Under the pieces are notes generated by a model. It saw only the letters and a program-made list of their open reading frames with translations. It did not search any database and was not told where the DNA came from. The position numbers were made by a program, and so were the translations under genes. Below, one piece after another: positions 27,718-36,224 of a stretch of DNA of 64,000 bases. The DNA comes from Daejeonella rubra (GTDB lineage Bacteria; Bacteroidota; Bacteroidia; Sphingobacteriales; Sphingobacteriaceae). Position 1 is the stretch's first letter. Every line of letters starts with the position of its first letter. The stretch lies in contig NZ_FNHH01000014.1 in the NCBI RefSeq assembly GCF_900103545.1, positions 1 through 64,000 of the forward strand, in the 5' to 3' direction.

Positions 27718-27723
27718 GACCTT
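27694..27723. terminator. Hairpin overlapping the stop codon of paralog B
   Basis: AAGGTCTCAGGA and TCCTGAGACCTT form a perfect 12-base stem with a six-base loop; the TGA stop is inside the right arm. No T-run follows on either strand. It lies between two convergent genes and could block transcription from both sides. Confidence 0.5.
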
Positions 27724-27746
27724 CGATATTGGTTAGTACGCTCTTA

Positions 27747-28853
27747 TTAATCCGGAAATTGAGATTTGTCAATTCCGGGTATCAGGCGGATCGCATTTTT
27801 ATAATAGACCTTTTTTAATACTTGATCGCTCAGCCCTATCCCATACATTTTCCAGTAGGCGTGGTATTTTTTATGGTATGGAAAGTACTCGTCTTCGGTT
27901 TCAAGAACTCTGAAATAAGTGCTGTATTCTGAAGGTACCCAGCTATCTTTTCCGAAGAGGATTCGGTCCTGATACTTGTCGAAAAACTTTTTGGCCATTC
28001 GTGGCTGGCGACCCAATTCCGCGATGATAGCTCCGAATTCAACATTCATATTGGGATAGGAATCGAGAAGCTTGCCGAGATACTCCAGGTTATTAGCAAA
28101 CCAGCCGAAATGGGCAATTATAAAATTCGTGCGCGGATGTTTCCTGATCAGATTATGCTGTTGTTTTATCAATTCTTCCCAGGAATAACCGTCCGATGCA
28201 CTCCTGTTTCTGCCGGGTTGAGTTATCAGTTCCAGCCAGCGCTCATTTTGGGCATTGGGTTCATCCCAGAATTGTTTGGGATCTGCAGTATGGATAAGAA
28301 CGGGTATCCCGAGCTGCCCGCATTTCTCCCAGACCGCCTCCAGCCTTGGATCATCTACAGGCACGAGATTGCCTTTACTGTCTTTAACAGAAAATCCCAG
28401 GCTTTTGAATATTTTTAATCCCTGTGCACCTGCCTTCACATCGGCTTCGATCTGTTTAACTGCAGTTTCTGTCCAGGATGCCTCTCCAATCCCTGAAAAG
28501 GAGATATTAGTAAATACGATCAGGCGTTTTGCATTGGTTTGCCTAACATTCTTCACTGCAGATGCGAGGTAGTCGCCACTGCGTCCGCTTAGATTGACCA
28601 TGATCTTCATGTTCAGCTTATCCATTTCCGACAGTAAATTGCCTAGATTCTGAGATGGCATGTTATTCTGATGGTTATGAACATCAATGAATGGGAATTT
28701 AGCTCTCCCTGTTACATGTTCCGGAACAACAAGGGATGATGGCGGATTATAAGTTTCAAAATCTATCTTACCCCTATCATTCTGTGCAAAGCTACACTGA
28801 CTGAATAACAGAAAGGCAGCAAGATAAAGGGACTTCATTTTAAAAATATTCAT
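27747..28853 (-). CDS. Secreted amidohydrolase-family (TIM-barrel) hydrolase
   Basis: 368 residues with an N-terminal signal peptide (about 1-23, ending FAQN). The barrel shows FIDVHNHQNN (metal-binding H-x-H on strand 1), LIHTAD and IIAHFG on later strands, and ILFGKDSW as the strand-8 Asp region, the layout of the amidohydrolase_2 group. Members hydrolyse lactones or amides or decarboxylate acids. It converges with the AGE-like pair with only 29 bases between stops, and is 76 bases downstream of the potassium channel gene on the same strand. A part in sugar-acid lactone processing fits the other enzymes in the window but is inference. Confidence 0.78.
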   Translation of the reverse strand: MNIFKMKSLYLAAFLLFSQCSFAQNDRGKIDFETYNPPSSLVVPEHVTGRAKFPFIDVHNHQNNMPSQNLGNLLSEMDKLNMKIMVNLSGRSGDYLASAVKNVRQTNAKRLIVFTNISFSGIGEASWTETAVKQIEADVKAGAQGLKIFKSLGFSVKDSKGNLVPVDDPRLEAVWEKCGQLGIPVLIHTADPKQFWDEPNAQNERWLELITQPGRNRSASDGYSWEELIKQQHNLIRKHPRTNFIIAHFGWFANNLEYLGKLLDSYPNMNVEFGAIIAELGRQPRMAKKFFDKYQDRILFGKDSWVPSEYSTYFRVLETEDEYFPYHKKYHAYWKMYGIGLSDQVLKKVYYKNAIRLIPGIDKSQFPD

Positions 28854-28929
28854 ACGGGTCTTTTATTTCAATGATGAATTTAAGATAAAGCTGCATTAAT
28901 TGGAAATTCATTTGCAAACAGGGCGATAA

Positions 28930-29751
28930 TTATGCTTTCGGATGTAATTCTTTTCCGCAGTTGGAGCAAAAGTTTGCTTTAGAAGGATAGATCGGAGAGG
29001 AACATTCGGGGCATTTCTCTTTGGACTCTTCTGTGGCTTTGGCCATTGCAACCGTAACGATTCCGGTGGGAACTGCAATTATTCCATAGCCAGTGATCAT
29101 TAGTATGCTTGCCAAAAATTGTCCGAGCGGACTTTGAGGTGAAATATCGCCGTACCCTACTGTTGTGATCGTAACAATTGCCCAATAGATAGCCACAGGA
29201 ATATTGGTAAAGCCGCTTTCTTCACCCTCAATAATGTACATCAGAGTGCCAATTATAGTTACCATTGTGATCACACTTGCAAGGAACACAGTGATCTTAT
29301 GCATACTTGCCTTCAGTGCATCTTTTAAAATATTGCCCTCATTGATGAACCTGCTTAATTTGAGTATTCGAAATACTCTTAATAATCGCAGAGCACGTAT
29401 AACCATCAGATATTGAGCCCCCGGGAAAAATATGCTGAGGTAATTTGGGATGAATGAAATAAGATCAATTAAACCATAAAAACTGAAAATATAGCTTAAT
29501 GGTTTTTTACTGCTGTAAATTCTCAAAGCATATTCCAGGGTAAAAAGAATGGTAAAGGTCCATTCGATTATGTGGATTGCGGCAATATATTTTTCGCGAA
29601 AGCTAGCTACGCTTTCCAGAAAGACAGAAATAATGCTTAACAGGATCAGCCACAATAAAATCAGATCAAACAATCTGCCTGGCCGGGTATCTGATTCAAA
29701 CACGATGCTGTAGACCTTGTTTCTGAATTTCTCGTTTTTTCTTTCGGCCAT
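28930..29751 (-). CDS. Voltage-gated-type potassium channel with C-terminal zinc ribbon
   Basis: 273 residues forming a six-helix channel subunit. S4 carries regular arginines in IRALRLLRVFRILKLSRF, and the pore loop reads TITTVGYGD, the K+ selectivity filter. The last 30 residues hold two CxxC pairs (CPECSS and FCSNCGKEL), a rubredoxin-like zinc ribbon placed in the cytoplasm. Four copies would assemble in the inner membrane. It has no obvious tie to the sugar genes around it. The zinc ribbon is an unusual tail for a KvAP-like channel and could serve assembly or sensing. Confidence 0.9.
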   Translation of the reverse strand: MAERKNEKFRNKVYSIVFESDTRPGRLFDLILLWLILLSIISVFLESVASFREKYIAAIHIIEWTFTILFTLEYALRIYSSKKPLSYIFSFYGLIDLISFIPNYLSIFFPGAQYLMVIRALRLLRVFRILKLSRFINEGNILKDALKASMHKITVFLASVITMVTIIGTLMYIIEGEESGFTNIPVAIYWAIVTITTVGYGDISPQSPLGQFLASILMITGYGIIAVPTGIVTVAMAKATEESKEKCPECSSPIYPSKANFCSNCGKELHPKA

Positions 29752-29891
29752 TTTTTATTAGCAGGCAAATTTAAATTATGCCTTTTTAAAAATCCCGTTA
29801 AGGATTACGCTAATATACTAAACAATTTTATTGGGATCCGGTGATACAGGTCAATGCAATTGGATTACTAGGTCTCAATTTGCTAGTAAAA

Positions 29892-29929
29892 ACAAAGCCC
29901 GGTATCTGATTTCAAATACCGGGCTTTGT
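29892..29929 (-). terminator. Intrinsic terminator of locus 2 susCD
   Basis: ACAAAGCCCGGTAT and ATACCGGGCTTTGT form a perfect 14-base stem with a 10-base loop. On the minus strand it is followed by TTTTTACT. It lies 20 bases beyond the susD stop codon. Confidence 0.88.
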
Positions 29930-29949
29930 AAAATTTAAATTGATCTTAA

Positions 29950-31272
29950 TTAATAACCAGGATTTTGTGGTTGTAATTTTGGGTTACGGGCAATCTCCAC
30001 AGATGGTACTGGCCAGATTGCTTTATTATTATCTGTGATACCAAGAACTGCCTGAAGTCTGCCGGTTCTGACAATGTCAAACCATTCGTGACCTTCAAAG
30101 CAAAGCTCAAGTCTTCTTTCTTTGTATAATGCAGTTCTGAAATCGATTAAAGTTGCAGGGTTGATAGCTGCTAGGCCAGCTCTTCTGCGAACCTCATTAA
30201 GCAATTTTACTGCATCAGCACTCGGATAGCTGGTTTCTGCTAAAGCTTCAGCCTTTGATAAAAGCACTTCAGCCAGGCGGAAAACAATGATGTTATCATC
30301 TTTTGTACCACCTCTTGAATACTTTTTCATGTAGTTGGCAGCATTTGCAAAGCCATAGGTTGCATCCTTTCTAAGGTCACCACTTTCATATGCATTGAAG
30401 ATATCATTATTAACTTCAATGGTTCTGGTACCTCCAAGAGATCCCGGAAGGAATGTTGTAGACAGATTGTTCTGCAATTGAGTATCATAGTTTATCTCTA
30501 AGATAGATTCTGCTGAATTTTTTGTCAGAAATAAGTTAGCATAGGCTACAGTTAAAGCTTCTCCTCTTCTGCTGATTACCTGATTTGCATCAGCAACCGC
30601 AAGCGCATAGTTTTTTCTGGTCAGGTGAATTCTTGCTCCTAATGCATAGGCAGCAGCTTTAGTTGCACGACCTGTTCTGCCTAATCCTGCATGGGTTTCA
30701 GGCAAGTTTAGTTTTGCAAAATCAAGATCTGCAAGAATTTGAGTGTACACATCTGCTACCGGAGTTCTGGATACTTGCAGGGCAGGTACATCCGGACTTT
30801 CAGTTGGTGTTGTGATCAAGGGCACCGCTCCGAAATATTTAACCAGATTAAAGTATGTGAATGCTCTCAAAAAGCGAGCCTCAGCGACGATTGAATTTTT
30901 AGCTGCATCAGCCATTCCCGGAATTCCCGGAACTTTCGCAATAACCACGTTAGCAGAGTTGATCAATACAAATTGCTGATCCCATAATCCTGTGAATTGT
31001 GAGTTATCTGCAACAATGATCAGATTGTTCAATTGCTCAAACTGGCGGTTCAGTGCATTTCCTTTACTGTTTTTTGTTGGTAATTCTGCAAAGTAAATAT
31101 AATTGGAACCCAGATTGGCCAAATAACGATAGGTCCCAACAATTGCTGCATCCGCATCTGATGGAAGCTTAAATAGTGACTGTGTTGAAACAGAATCTAT
31201 CGGTTCCTGTTCAATGACATCACATGAGGATACCGACAGGTATAGGAAGAGTATTAAAAATATTTTTTTCAT
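29950..31272 (-). CDS. RagB/SusD-family outer-membrane lipoprotein (locus 2)
   Basis: 440 residues from ATG 31272, which gives the lipoprotein signal MKKIFLILFLYLSVSSC (Cys17); the frame is open to 31314 but the extra residues would bury the signal. The canonical SusD/RagB layout is visible: ARFLRAFTYFNLVKYFGAVPL, TRKNYALAVADANQVISR, IVFRLAEVLLSKAEALAE, LLNEVRRRAGL, and KERRLELCFEGHEWFDIVRTG near the C-terminus. It binds substrate over the SusC pore. It belongs to a different SusD subfamily than loci 1 and 3. It starts 104 bases after the susC stop and ends at a strong terminator. Confidence 0.94.
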   Translation of the reverse strand: MKKIFLILFLYLSVSSCDVIEQEPIDSVSTQSLFKLPSDADAAIVGTYRYLANLGSNYIYFAELPTKNSKGNALNRQFEQLNNLIIVADNSQFTGLWDQQFVLINSANVVIAKVPGIPGMADAAKNSIVAEARFLRAFTYFNLVKYFGAVPLITTPTESPDVPALQVSRTPVADVYTQILADLDFAKLNLPETHAGLGRTGRATKAAAYALGARIHLTRKNYALAVADANQVISRRGEALTVAYANLFLTKNSAESILEINYDTQLQNNLSTTFLPGSLGGTRTIEVNNDIFNAYESGDLRKDATYGFANAANYMKKYSRGGTKDDNIIVFRLAEVLLSKAEALAETSYPSADAVKLLNEVRRRAGLAAINPATLIDFRTALYKERRLELCFEGHEWFDIVRTGRLQAVLGITDNNKAIWPVPSVEIARNPKLQPQNPGY

Positions 31273-31375
31273 CTGTTTATTATTTAGATTTTTTAATGGT
31301 GATGAAGCGATCATGATTTGATAATTATAGCCCTGCGGATCTTAGCAAGATCATGATGGTTTCATAAATTTTCTA

Positions 31376-34300
31376 TTAAAATGTAGCGTTTAAACCTAGT
31401 GAGAATGATCTTGCCTGAGGATATGAACTCATATCAAAACCTAAAGTCGTATCATTTCCATTCGCGTTAACTTCCGGGTCATAACCGCGATAATCGGTAA
31501 AGGTGAAGATATTCTGACCTGCAGCATAAATTCTTAGGTTTTGAATTCCGGCTTTCTTCATGGCAGCATTTTTAATATTATACCCCATGGCAATATTTTT
31601 CACTCTTAAGAATGATCCATCCTGCAATACGCGGTTTGAAACTGATCCGTTTCTCGTTGGATCTCCCCATGCGGCACGGTGTAAGGTTGCAATGTCACCA
31701 GGTTTTCTCCATCTGTTTCTTGCTAACGTTGATGAGTTGAACCAGGTATGAAGCCTTCCGTAAGAATACTCAGCCTGATTGAAGATCATGTTGCCATAAA
31801 CAAAATGCAGGAAAACAGAAGCATCGAAATTTTTGTAGGATACAGAGTTTGTAAAACCTCCTGTGAATTTCGGTTGTGCATTTCCCAATACTACGTTATC
31901 AAGTGTGGTTGAAGCCAAAGGAATGTTTCCATCGCCATTTAGATCCTGTACATCATAATTACCTGTTGCAGGATTAACACGAAGAATATTCCACCCAAAG
32001 AAGGTACCTAATGGATAACCTTCCTTAATTACACTGGCATAGCCATTAAATCCTAGTGGAATATCTCCGCCAGGCAGGTTTGTAACCTCGTTTCTGTTAA
32101 ATGAAATATTGAAATCAGTTGACCATTTAAAGTTTGTCTTGTCTATGTTAACTGTGTTTAAAGAAAGTTCAATTCCTTTATTCTCAACATTTCCTACGTT
32201 TTGTAATGAACTTGTAAATCCTGAAGTTCTTGGTAATGAAACGGCCAATAATAATCCCGAAGTATTTTTCTTGTAAGCATCAATGCTGAAATTGATCCTG
32301 CCTTTGAAAAAGCTCATGTCTAAACCTAAATTGGTTTGTTCAGTGCTCTCCCAGCTTAAATCAGGGTTAGCTAACTGTGTTTGTGCCAGACCGCTTAGGC
32401 CTATGTAGTTAAAACCACCACCAAATAATCCTCTGGAGGTGAAGTTACCGATCTCCTGGTTACCTGTGCGGCCCCAGCTTGCTCTTACTTTAACATCTTC
32501 AACCCAGGTAAGATCTTTTAAGAAATCTTCCTGTCCGATGCGATATGCCGCAGAAACAGAAGGGAAACGACCATACTTATTGTTTTCACTGAATCTTGAA
32601 GATCCGTCAATACGATAACTGGCTGCCAGATTGAATTTATCTTTAAATGAATAGTTTAACCTGCTGAAATAAGAGGTTAAGCCCCAGCTGCTACCTGTAG
32701 AAGTTGAATTTTTGATGGATGCTGAACCCAAAGTTTGAATCGCTTCCAGCGCAAAGTTTGAAGCAGATGCAATAGTTCTGTCAAATTTAGATTCCTGATT
32801 TGAATAACCTAAAAGGACATTGAATCTGTGGTTTTCCTTAAACGTTTTATTGTAATTCAGGGTGTTCTCATTGATCCAGCCTTTATCCTGAGTCATACTA
32901 TTAGTACCTGTACCGTTTGTTGTTCTTCCTACTACGGTCAATTTATTTGGTGGTACAAAATAAACCTCTTCCAGACTTAAATAATCTACACCAATACTGC
33001 TTCTGAAGTTCAGTCCGTCCAGGATCTTAAACTCTAGAAATGCATTACCTAAAGCTCTGTTACTGAAGGCATCATTTCTAACCTGATCAGCAATGATCAA
33101 TGGGTTATCAATATTACTGATATATGGATCGTTAGGGTTTAATGAACCATCAGCATTACGGGCAGGAACAGCCGGTGATTTTACAATGGCTACAGCCACA
33201 ATACCATCACGGTCGCCAGTACTTACACGATCAGTTTTTGAACGGTTCATACTCATATTGATTCCTACTTTTAAGCGGTCATTGATAGTCTGGTCAAAAT
33301 TAAACCTGACGTTTCCACGGGTAAATCCGCTGCCGATAACAACACCGGTCTGACCTAAATAACTGCCTGATAAAAAGTATTGTGTTTTCTTGGTACCACC
33401 AGAAAGTGAAAGCTCATTATTATGGATCGGAGCTCTTCTGAAAATCTCTTCCTGCCAGTCTGTGGTTGTCAATGCACCAGGGTTCGCTATCGGAGGAGCA
33501 TTTCCTACGTTCACGTTCGCTTCGTTGATCAATTCTCCCCACTCAGGACCGCCTAAAAGAGGAATTCTTTTAGCAACTTCCTGGTATCCGAAATAGGTAT
33601 TGTAAGAGATCTTTGTCTGATCTTCTTTACCTCTTTTGGTAGTAATAACAATTACACCATTTGAAGCTCTTGATCCGTAAATAGCCGACGCAGATGCATC
33701 TTTCAGGATGTCAATAGACTCAATGTCATTCGGGCTGATATTTGAAAGCGGGTTTTGAGCAACAGCTCCACCAGCAGCGCCATTATAGTTTCCTGTATTA
33801 ACAGGAACTCCATCAACCACATATAATGGATCATTTCCACCAGTAATTGAACTTGCACCTCTGATCCTAACAGTAGAACGACCTCCCGGAGTGCCGGTAT
33901 CCTGAGTGATGTTAACACCTCCTACACGTCCTTGTAATAATTGCTCCGGACTAGTAATTGGCAGGTCAGCTAATTTTTTGCTTCCTACAGAAAGTGATCC
34001 AATAGCACTGGAAACATCTTTCTTACTTTGAGTTCCGTAACCAACAACAACAACTTCACTTAATGCCTGCTGATCTTCTTCCATCACTACATTCATTGCT
34101 GCTCTGGCATTTGCTGGAAGTTCAATAGTGATAAAGCCAATGTAGCTGAATACTAAAGTTCCTGCTTCCGGAATATTAATTGTAAAATTACCATTGATAT
34201 CTGTTGTTACCCCAATGGTTGATTTTTTAAGTTTAACGCTTACGCCAGGAAGTCCAACTCCTTTAGAGTCAGTTACAGTACCCTTTATTTCCTGGGGAGG

Positions 34301-34699
34301 AGCTACCTCTTCAACCTGAACCTGATTTTCTGATTTCAGGATAGTTTTTTTGGAGATGATAATGGTTTCATCAACAATAGAGTAAGTTAAAGGCTGGTCG
34401 TTGAAACACAGTCTGAGAACTTCTTCAAGAGAAGAGTTTGTTACACTGAAATTTACTGGCTTCGAGGCCTGAAGCATTTGGGTATTGTACAGGAAATTAT
34501 AATTCACCTGTTTTTTAATTTCCCTTAATGCTTTCTCCATTGGAGCATTTTTTACAGAAAGACTGATCTTCTGTGCATACCCTGCTGCATTAACCTGCAA
34601 TAAGGTTGTGAGGCATAAAATAATTGCGAGTTTCATAACCCTGATAAATTTTAATGATATGCAAGGTTTCTTGCACTTAAATTGCATGTAAAGTTTCAT
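31376..34699 (-). CDS. SusC-type TonB-dependent outer-membrane transporter with STN domain (locus 2)
   Basis: 1107 residues. The signal segment ends near NAAGYAQ (residue about 43), followed by the STN domain (KISLSVKNAPMEKALREIKK to about 112), a carboxypeptidase-D-like domain (IKGTVTDSKGVGLPGVSVKL), the plug (VRIRGASSITGGNDPLYVVDG) and the barrel, ending in SLGLNATF. Two in-frame Met codons (residues 5 and 22) are alternative starts. The first ATG is preceded by CAAATGT, as in locus 3. It transports a substrate handed over by the SusD and signals through its STN domain to the FecR encoded upstream. Confidence 0.94.
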   Translation of the reverse strand: MKLYMQFKCKKPCISLKFIRVMKLAIILCLTTLLQVNAAGYAQKISLSVKNAPMEKALREIKKQVNYNFLYNTQMLQASKPVNFSVTNSSLEEVLRLCFNDQPLTYSIVDETIIISKKTILKSENQVQVEEVAPPQEIKGTVTDSKGVGLPGVSVKLKKSTIGVTTDINGNFTINIPEAGTLVFSYIGFITIELPANARAAMNVVMEEDQQALSEVVVVGYGTQSKKDVSSAIGSLSVGSKKLADLPITSPEQLLQGRVGGVNITQDTGTPGGRSTVRIRGASSITGGNDPLYVVDGVPVNTGNYNGAAGGAVAQNPLSNISPNDIESIDILKDASASAIYGSRASNGVIVITTKRGKEDQTKISYNTYFGYQEVAKRIPLLGGPEWGELINEANVNVGNAPPIANPGALTTTDWQEEIFRRAPIHNNELSLSGGTKKTQYFLSGSYLGQTGVVIGSGFTRGNVRFNFDQTINDRLKVGINMSMNRSKTDRVSTGDRDGIVAVAIVKSPAVPARNADGSLNPNDPYISNIDNPLIIADQVRNDAFSNRALGNAFLEFKILDGLNFRSSIGVDYLSLEEVYFVPPNKLTVVGRTTNGTGTNSMTQDKGWINENTLNYNKTFKENHRFNVLLGYSNQESKFDRTIASASNFALEAIQTLGSASIKNSTSTGSSWGLTSYFSRLNYSFKDKFNLAASYRIDGSSRFSENNKYGRFPSVSAAYRIGQEDFLKDLTWVEDVKVRASWGRTGNQEIGNFTSRGLFGGGFNYIGLSGLAQTQLANPDLSWESTEQTNLGLDMSFFKGRINFSIDAYKKNTSGLLLAVSLPRTSGFTSSLQNVGNVENKGIELSLNTVNIDKTNFKWSTDFNISFNRNEVTNLPGGDIPLGFNGYASVIKEGYPLGTFFGWNILRVNPATGNYDVQDLNGDGNIPLASTTLDNVVLGNAQPKFTGGFTNSVSYKNFDASVFLHFVYGNMIFNQAEYSYGRLHTWFNSSTLARNRWRKPGDIATLHRAAWGDPTRNGSVSNRVLQDGSFLRVKNIAMGYNIKNAAMKKAGIQNLRIYAAGQNIFTFTDYRGYDPEVNANGNDTTLGFDMSSYPQARSFSLGLNATF

Positions 34700-34706
34700 A
34701 CATTTG
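34699..34706 (+). promoter_or_regulatory. Candidate antisense -7 element at the susC start (locus 2)
   Basis: TACATTTG on the plus strand matches TAnnTTTG and overlaps the first bases of susC. Locus 3 has the identical octamer at the identical place. No convincing -33 element is seen at the usual spacing. Confidence 0.35.
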
Positions 34707-34712
34707 TGAGTT

Positions 34713-34799
34713 TGGTTTGATTTAATTAATTGTGTAAGCTGTTGATTTTTTTAACACCAGATTTTATCCGGGAGCGTTCGCAGCGCTTCCGGTTTTTTT
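34713..34799 (+). ncRNA. Candidate antisense leader RNA opposite the locus 2 susC leader
   Basis: Bounded by the TACATTTG element at 34699-34706 and the hairpin plus T7 run ending at 34799. It would be about 87 bases and fully complementary to the susC leader upstream of the start codon. Small cis-encoded antisense RNAs in this place are known for sigma/anti-sigma-controlled loci of Bacteroides (DonS of the B. fragilis don locus). No transcript evidence is available here. Confidence 0.35.
34768..34799 (+). terminator. Conserved GC-rich hairpin between fecR and susC (locus 2), antisense terminator
   Basis: CCGGGAGCG and CGCTTCCGG pair around TTCGCAG, with a G-U pair on the plus strand that would be a C-A mismatch on the gene strand. 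Seven T follow on the plus strand only. This is an intrinsic terminator for a plus-strand RNA, yet no plus-strand gene lies before it. Confidence 0.6.
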
Positions 34800-34822
34800 C
34801 TACCGTTAATTAAGGGTATTTG

Positions 34823-35971
34823 TCATGGCATAACTGTGATCCTCCTTCCATCGATGCTGAAGTTCACAGCTCCTGTTAATTCCAGCATTTTTAATAATTC
34901 TGAAACATTCTTATTTCGGGATATTGTTCCAACAAAATCTTTGTTACTCAGGTTGCCCTGGTAGATCACATCTACATTGTACCAGCGGGAAACTTTGCGC
35001 ATGATACTTTCTATGTTTTCATTGTAAAAAATAAAGTAGCCATTTTTCCATGCTATCGCTTGCTCAAGATCTGCTGAGGCAACTTTGATATTCCCGGAAC
35101 CTCTATTCAGTATTGCTTCCTGTCCTGGCTTCAGCATGGTCTTTCCAGACCCTTTTAAAACTTCTACTGATCCCTCGATCAGGGTAGTATTAATATTTTT
35201 CTCATCATCATAGGCCATCACATTGAATTGAGTACCCAATACCTTGATGTCCATTGCATTATTCGTACGTACCAAAAAGGGCATTTTGGAATTTTTGGCA
35301 ATATCAAAATAAGCCTCACCATTGAGCTCAACTATTCGTTCTGAACCAACAAAAGCTGTTGGGAAACGAAGTGTAGACCCAGAGTTAAGCCATACTTTGC
35401 TGCCATCCGGCAATAAAAGCTGATATTCACCTCCCTTCGGGGTGCTTAGGGTATTGTATTTAACTGTTTTTGTACCTTGGGCGCCTGCCGTGTATTCGAG
35501 CTGGCCTGAACCTGTTTTTTTAATATCAATATTGCTTTCGCTTGCCAAAATGCCATTTTTGGCATCATCAAGATCTATTGTAGAACCGTCATCCAAAGTC
35601 AGAACAGCCTTGTTCTTTCCAGGGGCTATATCATTTTTGAAACGTGGCAATTCAGTTTTTACAAGTACAGGTTCAGCTGACCTGTTAGAATAGTAAAGTC
35701 CCGCAGAAATCAGGATCAAAACTGCGGCAGCAGCAGAGTACCATCTTCTGGCCCGGAAGACCCGACTTCTGTCATGTTCCTGAATACTGTTAAAGAGATC
35801 TTCCTGAATAGATTCTTTTATTTCTTCAGAATTACCCATAAGGCTTTCATTCCATTCCTGGCCTTTGAACTCAAAACTATCCTGAAAATTTTCAAGATCT
35901 ATTCGTTCCTGAATGCTGCATTTTCCGGCAAGGTATTTTTCGTAAAGGCTGTTATATTCTTCTCTGGTCAT
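34823..35971 (-). CDS. FecR-type anti-sigma factor (locus 2)
   Basis: 382 residues from ATG 35971 (MTREEYNSLYEKYLAGKCS); the frame is open to 36010. A cytoplasmic N-terminal part leads to one membrane helix (WYSAAAAVLILISAGLYY, about 75-92), the periplasmic FecR domain with TPKGGEYQLLLPDGSKVWLN and VELNGEAYFDIAKN, and a C-terminal DUF4974-like part (AWKNGYFIFYNENIESIMRK). It should hold the sigma factor encoded divergently at 36225. This differs from loci 1 and 3, where sigma and fecR are codirectional, and would let sigma and anti-sigma be set by separate promoters. Confidence 0.93.
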   Translation of the reverse strand: MTREEYNSLYEKYLAGKCSIQERIDLENFQDSFEFKGQEWNESLMGNSEEIKESIQEDLFNSIQEHDRSRVFRARRWYSAAAAVLILISAGLYYSNRSAEPVLVKTELPRFKNDIAPGKNKAVLTLDDGSTIDLDDAKNGILASESNIDIKKTGSGQLEYTAGAQGTKTVKYNTLSTPKGGEYQLLLPDGSKVWLNSGSTLRFPTAFVGSERIVELNGEAYFDIAKNSKMPFLVRTNNAMDIKVLGTQFNVMAYDDEKNINTTLIEGSVEVLKGSGKTMLKPGQEAILNRGSGNIKVASADLEQAIAWKNGYFIFYNENIESIMRKVSRWYNVDVIYQGNLSNKDFVGTISRNKNVSELLKMLELTGAVNFSIDGRRITVMP

Positions 35972-36191
35972 TCGATAGGTATAGAGTAATTTTTGGGGTT
36001 CAACACACATAAAAATTAAAAAAAATATAAACTTATTTTATTTTTCTGTGTGCCCATAAGAAGGTTATAGGTCTTTTGGGGATTATTTTGAAAATTTCTA
36101 TTGGAATAGTGCCCTTAAAGTATCATATAAGTAAAAATGAGGTGCATATTGAGCTTACAAATTCTTTTTTTTAGTTAATAATAGTAATTTT

Positions 36192-36216
36192 AAGGAGGCA
36201 AACTATGACCAAATAG
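36192..36216 (+). promoter_or_regulatory. Strong Shine-Dalgarno with a three-codon mini-ORF ahead of the sigma gene
   Basis: AAGGAGG at 36192-36198 is followed after six bases by ATG ACC AAA TAG (36205-36216), coding Met-Thr-Lys. The sigma gene ATG comes nine bases later at 36225 in another frame. The Shine-Dalgarno sequence is 26 bases from the sigma start, too far to serve it directly, so the mini-ORF may couple translation. Strong Shine-Dalgarno sites are rare in this phylum. Confidence 0.4.
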
Positions 36217-36224
36217 ACTGTTTG

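Noticed and set aside
13848..28853. Integrated mobile island with att sites around locus 1
   Set aside because: No integrase, tRNA end or direct repeats were seen at the borders; only the change in repeat content hints at transfer.
34768..34799. fecR-susC hairpin as a sense-strand attenuator or terminator
   Set aside because: No T-run follows on the gene strand and A-C mismatches occur there in each locus; the opposite strand fits better.
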